Assembly (NCBI RefSeq): GCF_000421665.1
Contig: NZ_ATXL01000021.1
Coordinates: 1-35,158, forward strand
DNA length: 35,158 nucleotides
Source: Bavariicoccus seileri WCC 4188
GTDB taxonomy: Bacteria; Bacillota; Bacilli; Lactobacillales; Aerococcaceae
Direction of reading: 5' to 3'
The notes under the pieces are model-generated. The model was not told the origin of the DNA, made no database searches, and worked only from the letters and a program-made list of their open reading frames with translations. The translations under genes were made by a program, and so were the position numbers. Of this stretch, positions 8,245-15,052 are shown piece by piece (position 1 is the stretch's first letter; each line of letters starts with the position of its first letter).

Positions 8245-9201
8245 ATGAAAAAATGTAAAAACTGCGAAAATGATATTAAAGATGATGCAAAGTTTTGCCC
8301 TAAATGTGGTACGAAACAAACCGAAGCTGACACGGGTAAAGAAAACAACCCACAAGATAACTTGAGTGAAATTGAGACAACCAAAGAGAATGAACTGGTT
8401 TCCGAGAATTTCTCAGAAAACACTAGCAATAATGGTCAGGTTAGTGTCGATTTGTCAGAACCAAAACCAGTAGCAAGTAAAGAAACTGACTCACCAGTTG
8501 ACTCATACGATGATTCTAAAGTTGCAACCCCAGTGGAAGCGGAAAAAAATGGAGCTTCTGCAAATTCAGTGGCTGATAACGAAGCCGTTCAACAAACTAT
8601 TGCGGCTAGTAAAGGATATTTTCAGTACTTTCTTGCTAAACTTAAAAATCCTAATTCAGGGATCAAGTATGCTCATAACTATTATGGTTATGTCACGTAC
8701 GGATTAGTTGCCATACTTTTTTCATGGTTGCTTGTTTTAGAAGTAAATCGAATTGCAGCTTCATTTAGTTCATTGCTTTATGAATTTGGAGAGCTAATGC
8801 CCTATGATGGCCCTGGTCTTTCTACTTGGTTAAGATTTGCCATTATTGTTCTTCTATTTCTGGCTGTTCCTATTGGAATACTATTCTTTACAACTAAAAT
8901 AATAGCAAAATCATCTGATTCTTTTCATATGGTTGTCAATCAAACGGCCAATTTTCTGTATCCGGCTTTACTAGTTTTAGGAATCGCTATTCTATTATCG
9001 ATTGCAGGAATTTCAAATTTTTCATTTTCAATCGTATCCCTTATTTTGGTTGCCTCTTCAGCTAGTTATGGCATTTTCTTCGTTACTTATGACTATATCA
9101 ATGCATCACGAACTAACATCAGTACTTTTTATATTTTATTAGCTAGCTCATTAGTTGCTGGAATTATTGACTTTATATTGATAACGCTTTTTGGAGTTTA
9201 A
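8245..9201 (+). CDS. Zinc-ribbon multi-pass membrane protein
   Basis: A 318-aa protein. The zinc ribbon at residues 1-23 has C4-x2-C7 and C18-x2-C21. A long polar linker (~25-125) is rich in E, N, S and V. The C-terminal ~190 residues hold about five hydrophobic segments (for example YGLVAILFSWLLVLEV and FAIIVLLFLAVPIGILFF), resembling the Yip1/DUF6574-like membrane domain often joined to zinc ribbons in Lactobacillales; that name is a recollection, not a search result. GGAGG precedes the ATG. It lies 68 bp after the TcaA-like frame and 45 bp before the next ribbon gene, probably in one operon. A role in envelope stress sensing or membrane organisation is inferred from the neighbours only. 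Confidence 0.75.
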   Translation: MKKCKNCENDIKDDAKFCPKCGTKQTEADTGKENNPQDNLSEIETTKENELVSENFSENTSNNGQVSVDLSEPKPVASKETDSPVDSYDDSKVATPVEAEKNGASANSVADNEAVQQTIAASKGYFQYFLAKLKNPNSGIKYAHNYYGYVTYGLVAILFSWLLVLEVNRIAASFSSLLYEFGELMPYDGPGLSTWLRFAIIVLLFLAVPIGILFFTTKIIAKSSDSFHMVVNQTANFLYPALLVLGIAILLSIAGISNFSFSIVSLILVASSASYGIFFVTYDYINASRTNISTFYILLASSLVAGIIDFILITLFGV

Positions 9202-9246
9202 AAGAATTGATAGACTAATTCTAATGACTTAACTGGAGGAGTAATA

Positions 9247-9918
9247 ATGAAGTATTGTTCAAACTGTGGAAATAAAGTAGAGCAAAGCTCTAACTTTTGT
9301 GAGAAATGTGGATCAGAGCTACGTACGATAAATGAATCTGCAAATGAAAGTAATGATAAACATAGATACAGAACCTTTAGTGTCTGGGCTGCAATATTTA
9401 GTATTTTTTATTATGGTAAGAAAAAAATGTGGGCTAAGGGTTTTGTTCTGATGTCCTTAGTGTACATAATTCTTATTATAACGACACTCATTAATCCTGA
9501 TTGGGTGGTTCTTGTTGCCACTATAACAAGTGTTCTTATTTTCGGAATTATGTCACCGATTGATGTAAAAAGATATAATGAAAAGAAAGAAACAATGTGG
9601 CCAGAACTCCCTAGTTTTCTAAGAAGTAAAGTAGTAGTAGGTATCCTATTCACAACATTATTACTGTCTTATATTACTGTACTTTTTTACAATCCTAGTG
9701 AATCAAGCATTGAAGAAAGCTCTGTAAGCGTGGTAACAGAGATAGTTCAAGATCAATGGGGATTAGATGTTGAATGTGAGAGGGTCATTATTACTAAGGA
9801 TTTAGGTAATAATAACTACGAAGCAAAAGCTGAAATGGATACGGGTGAGGTGTTGGATATAACGATCGAGTATTATCCCAAAAAGGACACTATTTACGTA
9901 GAAATTCCTTATCAATAG
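9247..9918 (+). CDS. Zinc-ribbon membrane protein with small extracellular C-terminal domain
   Basis: A 223-aa protein with a zinc ribbon at residues 1-25 (C4-x2-C7, C18-x2-C21). Two hydrophobic segments follow at about 64-102 (including VLMSLVYIILIITTLI), then a third near 128-148 (VVVGILFTTLLLSYITVLFY). About 75 residues after it should lie outside the membrane: a compact, beta-rich stretch containing DQWGLDVECERVIITKDLG. TGGAGGAG precedes the ATG. The architecture repeats the ribbon-membrane-extracellular plan of the two genes before it, and the lipoprotein starts 20 nt after its stop. Function is unknown. Confidence 0.72.
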   Translation: MKYCSNCGNKVEQSSNFCEKCGSELRTINESANESNDKHRYRTFSVWAAIFSIFYYGKKKMWAKGFVLMSLVYIILIITTLINPDWVVLVATITSVLIFGIMSPIDVKRYNEKKETMWPELPSFLRSKVVVGILFTTLLLSYITVLFYNPSESSIEESSVSVVTEIVQDQWGLDVECERVIITKDLGNNNYEAKAEMDTGEVLDITIEYYPKKDTIYVEIPYQ

Positions 9919-9938
9919 AGGAATAGGAGAGGGAAAAA

Positions 9939-10985
9939 TTGAAACGATTAGTGACGATATTAATAGCTTCATTAAGTATTCTGCTGATAGGGTGTTCAAA
10001 TAGTATTTCTGAAAACTCAGATAAAGAAGGAACTGTAAAGGAGTATATTAGGAAGCAAAACAAAAATGATGATACAGATTCTAATGAAAGTAAGACCAAA
10101 AAGAATAATTCAGCTGAAAATGATGAGAGTGATTCATCAGCAAAAGAGACTAGTGATGATTCGGATAAGGCTGAGGAAGCTAAGGTTGCATCTAACAAAC
10201 AACAGATGTGGAATGATGTTAAGGCAGAACAATTAGCCACTTTTATGAGTCAATGGGGAGATTCGATGGGACAGCATTACAAAGCTTATGACGTGAACCA
10301 TCCAGTCGACCTATATGGGCTATATCTCCCTCAAGGTATACTAGCAGGGGGAGGGTTTCGGCCAGCTATAGGTAACACTCCTATCGTAATGAACTGGTCT
10401 GATACAGGAGAATCAGCGAATGGGTACTCACTAGTAGCAGTATATTCTGATGCAGACGAACAGGATTATCTAGAAAAGCACGTTTATTTCTTTACGATAG
10501 TAGCAGGAGTGCCCAAGGTGTTATTGACCATGCAAAATCAAGGAAACGAGTATAATTATCTCTATCTGAACGAGACAGCTAATCCAGATCTTAGGAAAGG
10601 GTTTAATGATATTATTGCGAGTCCTGTTGACGAAACGAGTGTTAAATCAAGTTTTACACGTGATGAACTATTATCATTTTTCATTGCGAGGGAATCCTCT
10701 CAACTTCCTTATGCCGGAAATTTGAGCATTGATAGCAATAACGGTAGTTTACGATATTATATCGACGGGACAAGTTTTACAACCAAAGAATCTATACAAA
10801 CTGCGATTGAACAATTCAAAAATTTGAGTCTTAAACTTCAAGACGAGGTTGCTAGTGGAATTCCGTTAATAGTTCGTCAAGATGTTGAAACTGCTTTTGA
10901 TGATAGCGATACGGTGACCGTCACTGATGGTGACATAACGCAAGCCAATCATCCGTTTGGAAGAGTTATACAAGGTTTTGATTAA
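9939..10985 (+). CDS. Lipoprotein with DUF4767-like domain
   Basis: A 348-aa secreted lipoprotein. The signal peptide MKRLVTILIASLSILLIGCS ends in the lipobox LIGC, so Cys19 should be lipidated. Residues ~22-85 are a hydrophilic D/E/K/S/N tether. The folded part begins near QQMWNDVKAEQL and includes MSQWGDSMGQHYKAY and LAGGGFRPAIGN, which I associate with DUF4767, common on lactobacillar and enterococcal surface lipoproteins. The start is TTG at 9939, with AGGAGAGGG just upstream; no ATG is close. It is the last gene of the zinc-ribbon run (20-nt gap), and the hairpin at 11126 ends the unit. Extracellular role unknown; GGGFR is shared with the 399-aa protein. Confidence 0.8.
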   Translation: MKRLVTILIASLSILLIGCSNSISENSDKEGTVKEYIRKQNKNDDTDSNESKTKKNNSAENDESDSSAKETSDDSDKAEEAKVASNKQQMWNDVKAEQLATFMSQWGDSMGQHYKAYDVNHPVDLYGLYLPQGILAGGGFRPAIGNTPIVMNWSDTGESANGYSLVAVYSDADEQDYLEKHVYFFTIVAGVPKVLLTMQNQGNEYNYLYLNETANPDLRKGFNDIIASPVDETSVKSSFTRDELLSFFIARESSQLPYAGNLSIDSNNGSLRYYIDGTSFTTKESIQTAIEQFKNLSLKLQDEVASGIPLIVRQDVETAFDDSDTVTVTDGDITQANHPFGRVIQGFD

Positions 10986-11125
10986 AAGAATTAAAAAAAG
11001 ATGAATTATGTTTAGCCAATCAAAAGTAACTTTTAGTGAGACGAAAAAAGGTCATGTTTGCTATATAATTAGAAAAGCAAATAGAGGGTTGATGCGAAAA
11101 CTAGTATAATGAGTTACTAAAAAGA

Positions 11126-11172
11126 CCGCTATTGGGGGTGTGCAATGAACAGCCATAATAGCGGCCCTTTTT
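11126..11172 (+). terminator. Rho-independent terminator after the zinc-ribbon/lipoprotein run
   Basis: CCGCTATT (11126-11133) pairs with AATAGCGG (11157-11164), then CCC and TTTTTGTTTTT. It shares ACCGCTAT, a GGGGTGTG-like loop start and the TTTTTGTT tail with the terminator at 3227-3270. The 328-bp gap holding it (10986-11314) also contains the short inverted repeat ATTGCT/AGCAAT (11273-11289), just upstream of the transporter RBS. Confidence 0.8.
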
Positions 11173-11314
11173 GTTTTTAGGTCTTGATTCATAAAAATAG
11201 ACATCAAACTTAATTAAGAATGAGAGAATAATGAAAATGTGATTGCTTTAGTGGGAGTAACATTATAAAATGATTGCTGATTGAGCAATTATTATGGGTT
11301 AAAGGAGACGAGAC

Positions 11315-13027
11315 ATGGCTAGTGTGGGAAAGAAAAAATTTCAGACACCTCATACTTATCTGATTATTTTTGGCATAGTGATTTTATCGTGGCTGCTAAC
11401 AATGGTGGTTCCAGCGGGTAAGTATTCAACTGAAGTGTTGAATTATGAAGGAAAAAATGGTGAGACGCAGTCTAGAGTGGTTCTAAAAGAAAACTCTTTT
11501 CGCTATATGTACCCTGTCAAAGAAGAGGTGTTAAAAAAAGAGTTATCGGAGTTACTTTCTCAGGATGATCTATTACTTCGACTTGAGGTAGATCGTACTG
11601 GGTTAGCTGATCTACTAAACAAATCTGATGATATTACCATCGATGAGTTAGCTAGTGTTGGCTTAGAGGAATCAGAACTATATGACCTTTATGGAAATTC
11701 TATTTATGATACGAGTCAAAAACTCCACAAAACCGCCAAAATTTGGGGAACGCAGGATCATAATGGCTTTGGGTTTTTAAATTATGTTTTTGAAGGACTA
11801 GTGACTGGTGATCGTTATGGGTCAGCAGTTGGCATTGTGGCGCTTCTGTTGGTAGTCGGTGGCGCATTTGGAATTATTATGAGGACCGGGGCAATTGACG
11901 CTGGGATATATGCCTTTGTGAGTAGTGCAAAGGGGATGGAGCATTTAGCCCTGCCTGTTATCTTTTTCTTATTCTCTTTTGCGGGAGCTACTTTTGGAGC
12001 ATCTGAACAGGTTATTCCATTTGTGATGGTTATTGCACCATTTTGTGTGGCATTGGGCTATGATTCGATTACTGCGGTTACCATTACGTTTGCGGCTTCT
12101 CAAATAGGAAATGCCTGTTCTTGGATGAGTCCATTCAGTATCGCCATTGCGCAAGGGATAGCTGGACTACCGGCTTTGTCAGGAGCAGGTTTTAGAATAA
12201 TCATGTGGTTTGTGATTACCAGTTTATCATGCGCCTTTATGATGCGGTATGCTAAAAAGATACATCAGAATCCTCAGTTGTCACCATCTTACCATAGCGA
12301 TGCTTTCTTTAGAGGAAATGCTGATCTGGATAAAGAAAAAGAAAGGCCATTTCTATTAGGGCACAAAATCATTTTAATCGAATTATTACTAGGCTTAGTC
12401 TGGATTGTTTATGGCGTCATGGCAGCAGATTTTTCAATCCCTGAGTTAGCGTCACAGTTTTTTGTGATAGGATTGATAGCGGGTATCACTGCATTGGGTT
12501 GCCGCTTGGATGGCTTAACTGCCAATGATTTAGCAATAGCTTTTAAAGATGGTGTTTCTGACTTAGCGCCAACAGCAGTGGTTGTCGGCATGGCCAAAGG
12601 TATTCTATTAGTCCTTGGTGGTTCGGATGCGGGAAGTTTTTCAACCCTCAACACGATTCTTTATAGCGTTGGACGACTTTTGTCAGGTATTCCTTCAATC
12701 TTCGGTGCTTGGTTCATGTATATCTTCCAAAGCTTCTTTAATTTAATTGTCACTTCGAATTCAGGACAAGCTGCCTTGACAATGCCAATTATGGCGCCAT
12801 TGGCAGATATCATTGGGGTGTCACGGCAAGTAGCTGTTCTAGCGTTTCAACTAGGATCGGGATTTGTAGATGCCTTTACCCCAGTATCAGCTAGTTTAGT
12901 CGGTTGTTTAGCGGCTGCCAGAATTGACTGGAGTAATTGGGCTAAATTCCAGGTTAAAATGCAAGGCTTTTTGTTTCTATTAGGGACTGTCTTTATTGTG
13001 ATTGCTATTGCGATTGGGTATCAGTAA
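11315..13027 (+). CDS. YfcC-family (C4-dicarboxylate/amino-acid carrier-like) transporter
   Basis: A 570-aa integral membrane protein of the YfcC/DcuC-like group. TM1 (~15-33, IIFGIVILSWLLTMVVPAG) carries the usual VPAGKY end. The hallmark VGGAFGIIMRTGAIDAGIYA comes near residue 187, followed by many helices and a conserved late FQSFFNLIVTSNSGQAALTM. Between TM1 and the VGGAFG helix lies a long polar segment (about 34-150) with ELLSQDDLLLRLEVDR and SVGLEESELYDLYG; it makes the protein about 70-100 residues longer than the YfcC proteins I know. AAAGGAG at 11301-11307 fits ATG 11315. It is followed 25 bp later by an isoaspartyl dipeptidase, so its cargo may be beta-aspartyl peptides or an amino acid released from them. 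Substrate is inferred from context. Confidence 0.85.
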   Translation: MASVGKKKFQTPHTYLIIFGIVILSWLLTMVVPAGKYSTEVLNYEGKNGETQSRVVLKENSFRYMYPVKEEVLKKELSELLSQDDLLLRLEVDRTGLADLLNKSDDITIDELASVGLEESELYDLYGNSIYDTSQKLHKTAKIWGTQDHNGFGFLNYVFEGLVTGDRYGSAVGIVALLLVVGGAFGIIMRTGAIDAGIYAFVSSAKGMEHLALPVIFFLFSFAGATFGASEQVIPFVMVIAPFCVALGYDSITAVTITFAASQIGNACSWMSPFSIAIAQGIAGLPALSGAGFRIIMWFVITSLSCAFMMRYAKKIHQNPQLSPSYHSDAFFRGNADLDKEKERPFLLGHKIILIELLLGLVWIVYGVMAADFSIPELASQFFVIGLIAGITALGCRLDGLTANDLAIAFKDGVSDLAPTAVVVGMAKGILLVLGGSDAGSFSTLNTILYSVGRLLSGIPSIFGAWFMYIFQSFFNLIVTSNSGQAALTMPIMAPLADIIGVSRQVAVLAFQLGSGFVDAFTPVSASLVGCLAAARIDWSNWAKFQVKMQGFLFLLGTVFIVIAIAIGYQ

Positions 13028-13052
13028 AACATAGTGAAAGGATCTGTCAAAC

Positions 13053-14228
13053 ATGAAATTAGTGAGAGATGTTGAGATTTATGCTCCAAAACGATTGGGA
13101 AAGAAAGATGTCTTGATCAGTGAGGGCAAAATCATTGCGATAGAGGATCGCATTGAGGCTCATATTACTGGCGTTGACATTGAAGTCATCGATGGGAAAG
13201 GGCTGATTGCTACTCCAGGATTCATCGATGCTCATTTCCACTTGTTAGGTGGTGGTGGGGAAAATGGCTTTCAAAATCGAACACCTGAAGTTAAGTTAAC
13301 GGATTTAACAGAAGCGGGTGTTACGACAGTTGCTGGATTACTTGGCACTGATGGTGTGGGGCGCGATGATGCTGCGTTATTGAGTAAAGCACATGCTTTA
13401 GAAATTGAAGGTATCACTACCTATGTCTATATTGGCAACTATCGTTTACCAGTTGAAACTGTGACGGATTCAATCATCAAGGATATCATGGTGATTGATA
13501 AAGCCATCGGAATCGGTGAAATTGCTATTTCAGATCACCGGAATGGGTCGCCAACCTTTGCCGAATTTGCTCATGCTTGTGCTGATGCTAGAGTAGGTGG
13601 GTTGTTAGCAGGGAAAGCTGGAATTGTTAATATTCATGTTGGGCCAGGAAAAGACCGACTGAAGTTTATTTTTCAAGCATTGGATGAGACAGACATCCCA
13701 GTAGCTACCTTCTACCCGACTCATGTTGGCAGAAGTCAAGAATTGGTTGATGAAGCCATTGCCTTTGCTAAACGCGGGGGTGTGTTTGATGTGACGGGTA
13801 GCGAAAATCCAGATCAAACCTACGATATTGATGGAGATATCCCATTCCGTAAGATTTTAAAACAAGTCTTGGATGAAGGCTTATCACCGGAATGTATCAC
13901 CATGACGTCTGATGGCCAAGGTAGCCTTCCAAGTTTTGATAGTGAGGGGAATTTCTTGCATATCGGTGTGGCAAGTGCGAAGTCGTTGTTGGTAGGCATT
14001 AAAGAGGCTGTTAAAAGAGAAGAGATTCCTTTAGAAATTGCATTACAGACAGTCACTAGTAATGTGGCAAACAAATTGAAGTTAGCTCATAAAGGGCAGT
14101 TAGTAGTTGGGAAAGATGCTGATATGTTACTACTCGAGAAAGATAGCTTAGATATTCATACAGTGATTGCGAAAGGTGAAACGATGATTGCAGATCACGA
14201 GATCATTAAAAGAGGGACTTTTGAATAG
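13053..14228 (+). CDS. iadA: Isoaspartyl dipeptidase (beta-aspartyl peptidase), IadA-like
   Basis: A 391-aa amidohydrolase that should cleave beta-aspartyl dipeptides formed by protein isomerisation. Metal and catalytic positions are visible: H61-x-H63 in DAHFHLLGGGGE, H195 in NIHVGPGKD, H224 in YPTHVGRSQ, and D287 in TMTSDGQGS. Compared with E. coli IadA as I remember it (H68, H70, K162, H201, H230, D285), the constant offset puts E156 (GIGEIAISDHR) at the site of the carboxylated lysine K162, so the metal bridge should be a glutamate. The C-terminus (GKDADMLLLE, KRGTFE) is family-typical. The spacing to the transporter suggests a two-gene uptake-and-cleavage operon. A 14-bp hairpin follows at 14346-14384. 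Confidence 0.9.
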   Translation: MKLVRDVEIYAPKRLGKKDVLISEGKIIAIEDRIEAHITGVDIEVIDGKGLIATPGFIDAHFHLLGGGGENGFQNRTPEVKLTDLTEAGVTTVAGLLGTDGVGRDDAALLSKAHALEIEGITTYVYIGNYRLPVETVTDSIIKDIMVIDKAIGIGEIAISDHRNGSPTFAEFAHACADARVGGLLAGKAGIVNIHVGPGKDRLKFIFQALDETDIPVATFYPTHVGRSQELVDEAIAFAKRGGVFDVTGSENPDQTYDIDGDIPFRKILKQVLDEGLSPECITMTSDGQGSLPSFDSEGNFLHIGVASAKSLLVGIKEAVKREEIPLEIALQTVTSNVANKLKLAHKGQLVVGKDADMLLLEKDSLDIHTVIAKGETMIADHEIIKRGTFE

Positions 14229-14339
14229 ATAGTATCTTTCGGTTAAACACTTCTAGTAAGTAATAAGTAACTTGATGACAGTGGCAATAGAGTCGCAATA
14301 GTGAACCGCGAACATCACTTTTAAGATGAAGCAAAACAG

Positions 14340-14393
14340 AATAATCCCCACCTACAAGAATGTGATGGCATCTTGTAGGTGGGGGTCTTGTTA
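14340..14393 (+). terminator. 54-nt hairpin element A2 (terminator-like)
   Basis: CCCCACCTACAAGA (14346-14359) pairs perfectly with TCTTGTAGGTGGGG (14371-14384), with an 11-nt loop, followed by GTCTTGTTA. It has the same length, ends and outer stem as the hairpin at 3951-4004. It lies 118 bp after iadA and close to the decayed yefM coming from the other side, so it may stop transcription from both sides. Confidence 0.72.
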
Positions 14394-14434
14394 AGGATTG
14401 AGTGAGCAATTTCTGGAGAGGTTGGAAGTTTGAC

Positions 14435-14634
14435 ACGACGAATTTTTTCCATGACATATCTGTTAGAAAGTATTCTTAATGTTTCTTGCATGGCATCATA
14501 ATCTCTCTTTGATAGGACACGACTGTATCTTCCACATTTTTACTCGTGACAATAAGTGTTTTAGCGTCTTCATTGACCTGCTTCATGTAAGCTCGCAAAT
14601 GTTGGCGAAAGTTTGAGTAAGTGACTGCTTCCAT
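14435..14634 (-). pseudogene. Frameshifted YefM-type antitoxin remnant
   Basis: From ATG 14634 the minus strand reads MEAVTYSNFRQHLRAYMKQ..., then TLIVTSKNVEDTVV, a classic YefM start; this frame ends at TAA 14476-14478 after 52 codons. One base appears to be missing near 14518-14522. In the restored frame the sequence continues VLSKRDYDAMQETLRILS, then NRYVMEKIRR, exactly the usual middle of YefM. After IRR (14435) the similarity stops and the hairpin element follows, so the C-terminal toxin-binding part and any yoeB toxin are gone. GAGGTG at 14641-14646 is a correct RBS. In working systems YefM neutralises the YoeB RNase and represses the operon. Confidence 0.82.
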
Positions 14635-14665
14635 CTGTATCACCTCTTATTATTTTATAAGATTT

Positions 14666-14685
14666 TTGTACAATATGTAGTACAA
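14666..14685 (-). promoter_or_regulatory. Putative YefM operator (TTGTAC/GTACAA inverted repeat)
   Basis: TTGTAC at 14666-14671 and GTACAA at 14680-14685 form an inverted repeat upstream of the antitoxin remnant; TTGTACAA (14666-14673) is itself palindromic. YefM proteins are known to bind TGTACA-cored palindromes, which fits. Confidence 0.55.
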
Positions 14686-15043
14686 GAAGTCGATCCTAGC
14701 ATTTTGTAATGATCTCTAAAGTTAGACTGTTCTTAAAGAGGAGAAATTTTTATATGAGGGACTCTCAGCAATTAAGCTAAACAAGTGTCTTACAACGTTC
14801 ATTTATTCCAAAATGAATTTATAGAACTATGGGAAAATGTTTATGCGCTATAAAAACACCATCTTGGAAATGCTTGATGAGGCAATCTAGCTATTAACAT
14901 GGTTATTGTTCCAAAAATATAGAAAAAATGCGATAAATGCTGAAAATCTCTTGAAAAATGTTAATTTGATTCGGAAATTTTCAAAAAAATGGTAGAATTA
15001 TAAGCAGTAACCCTATCACTAAAATCAAACTAGAAGAAGTGGA
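14686..15043. other. Intergenic region upstream of the P-type ATPase
   Basis: About 360 bp without a supported gene. An AAGAGGAG followed by ATG near 14754 opens only an 8-codon ORF. TAGAAT at 14993-14998 may be the -10 of the ATPase promoter; the -35 is poor. Confidence 0.4.
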
Positions 15044-15052
15044 GTGCGTATT

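Noticed and set aside
9890..10240. 116-aa minus-strand ORF opposite the lipoprotein
   Set aside because: Serine/leucine-rich translation of the low-complexity tether on the wrong strand; no RBS and no family.
14206..14457. 83-aa minus-strand ORF after the peptidase gene
   Set aside because: It runs through the 54-nt hairpin element and the yefM remnant region; part of the decayed region.
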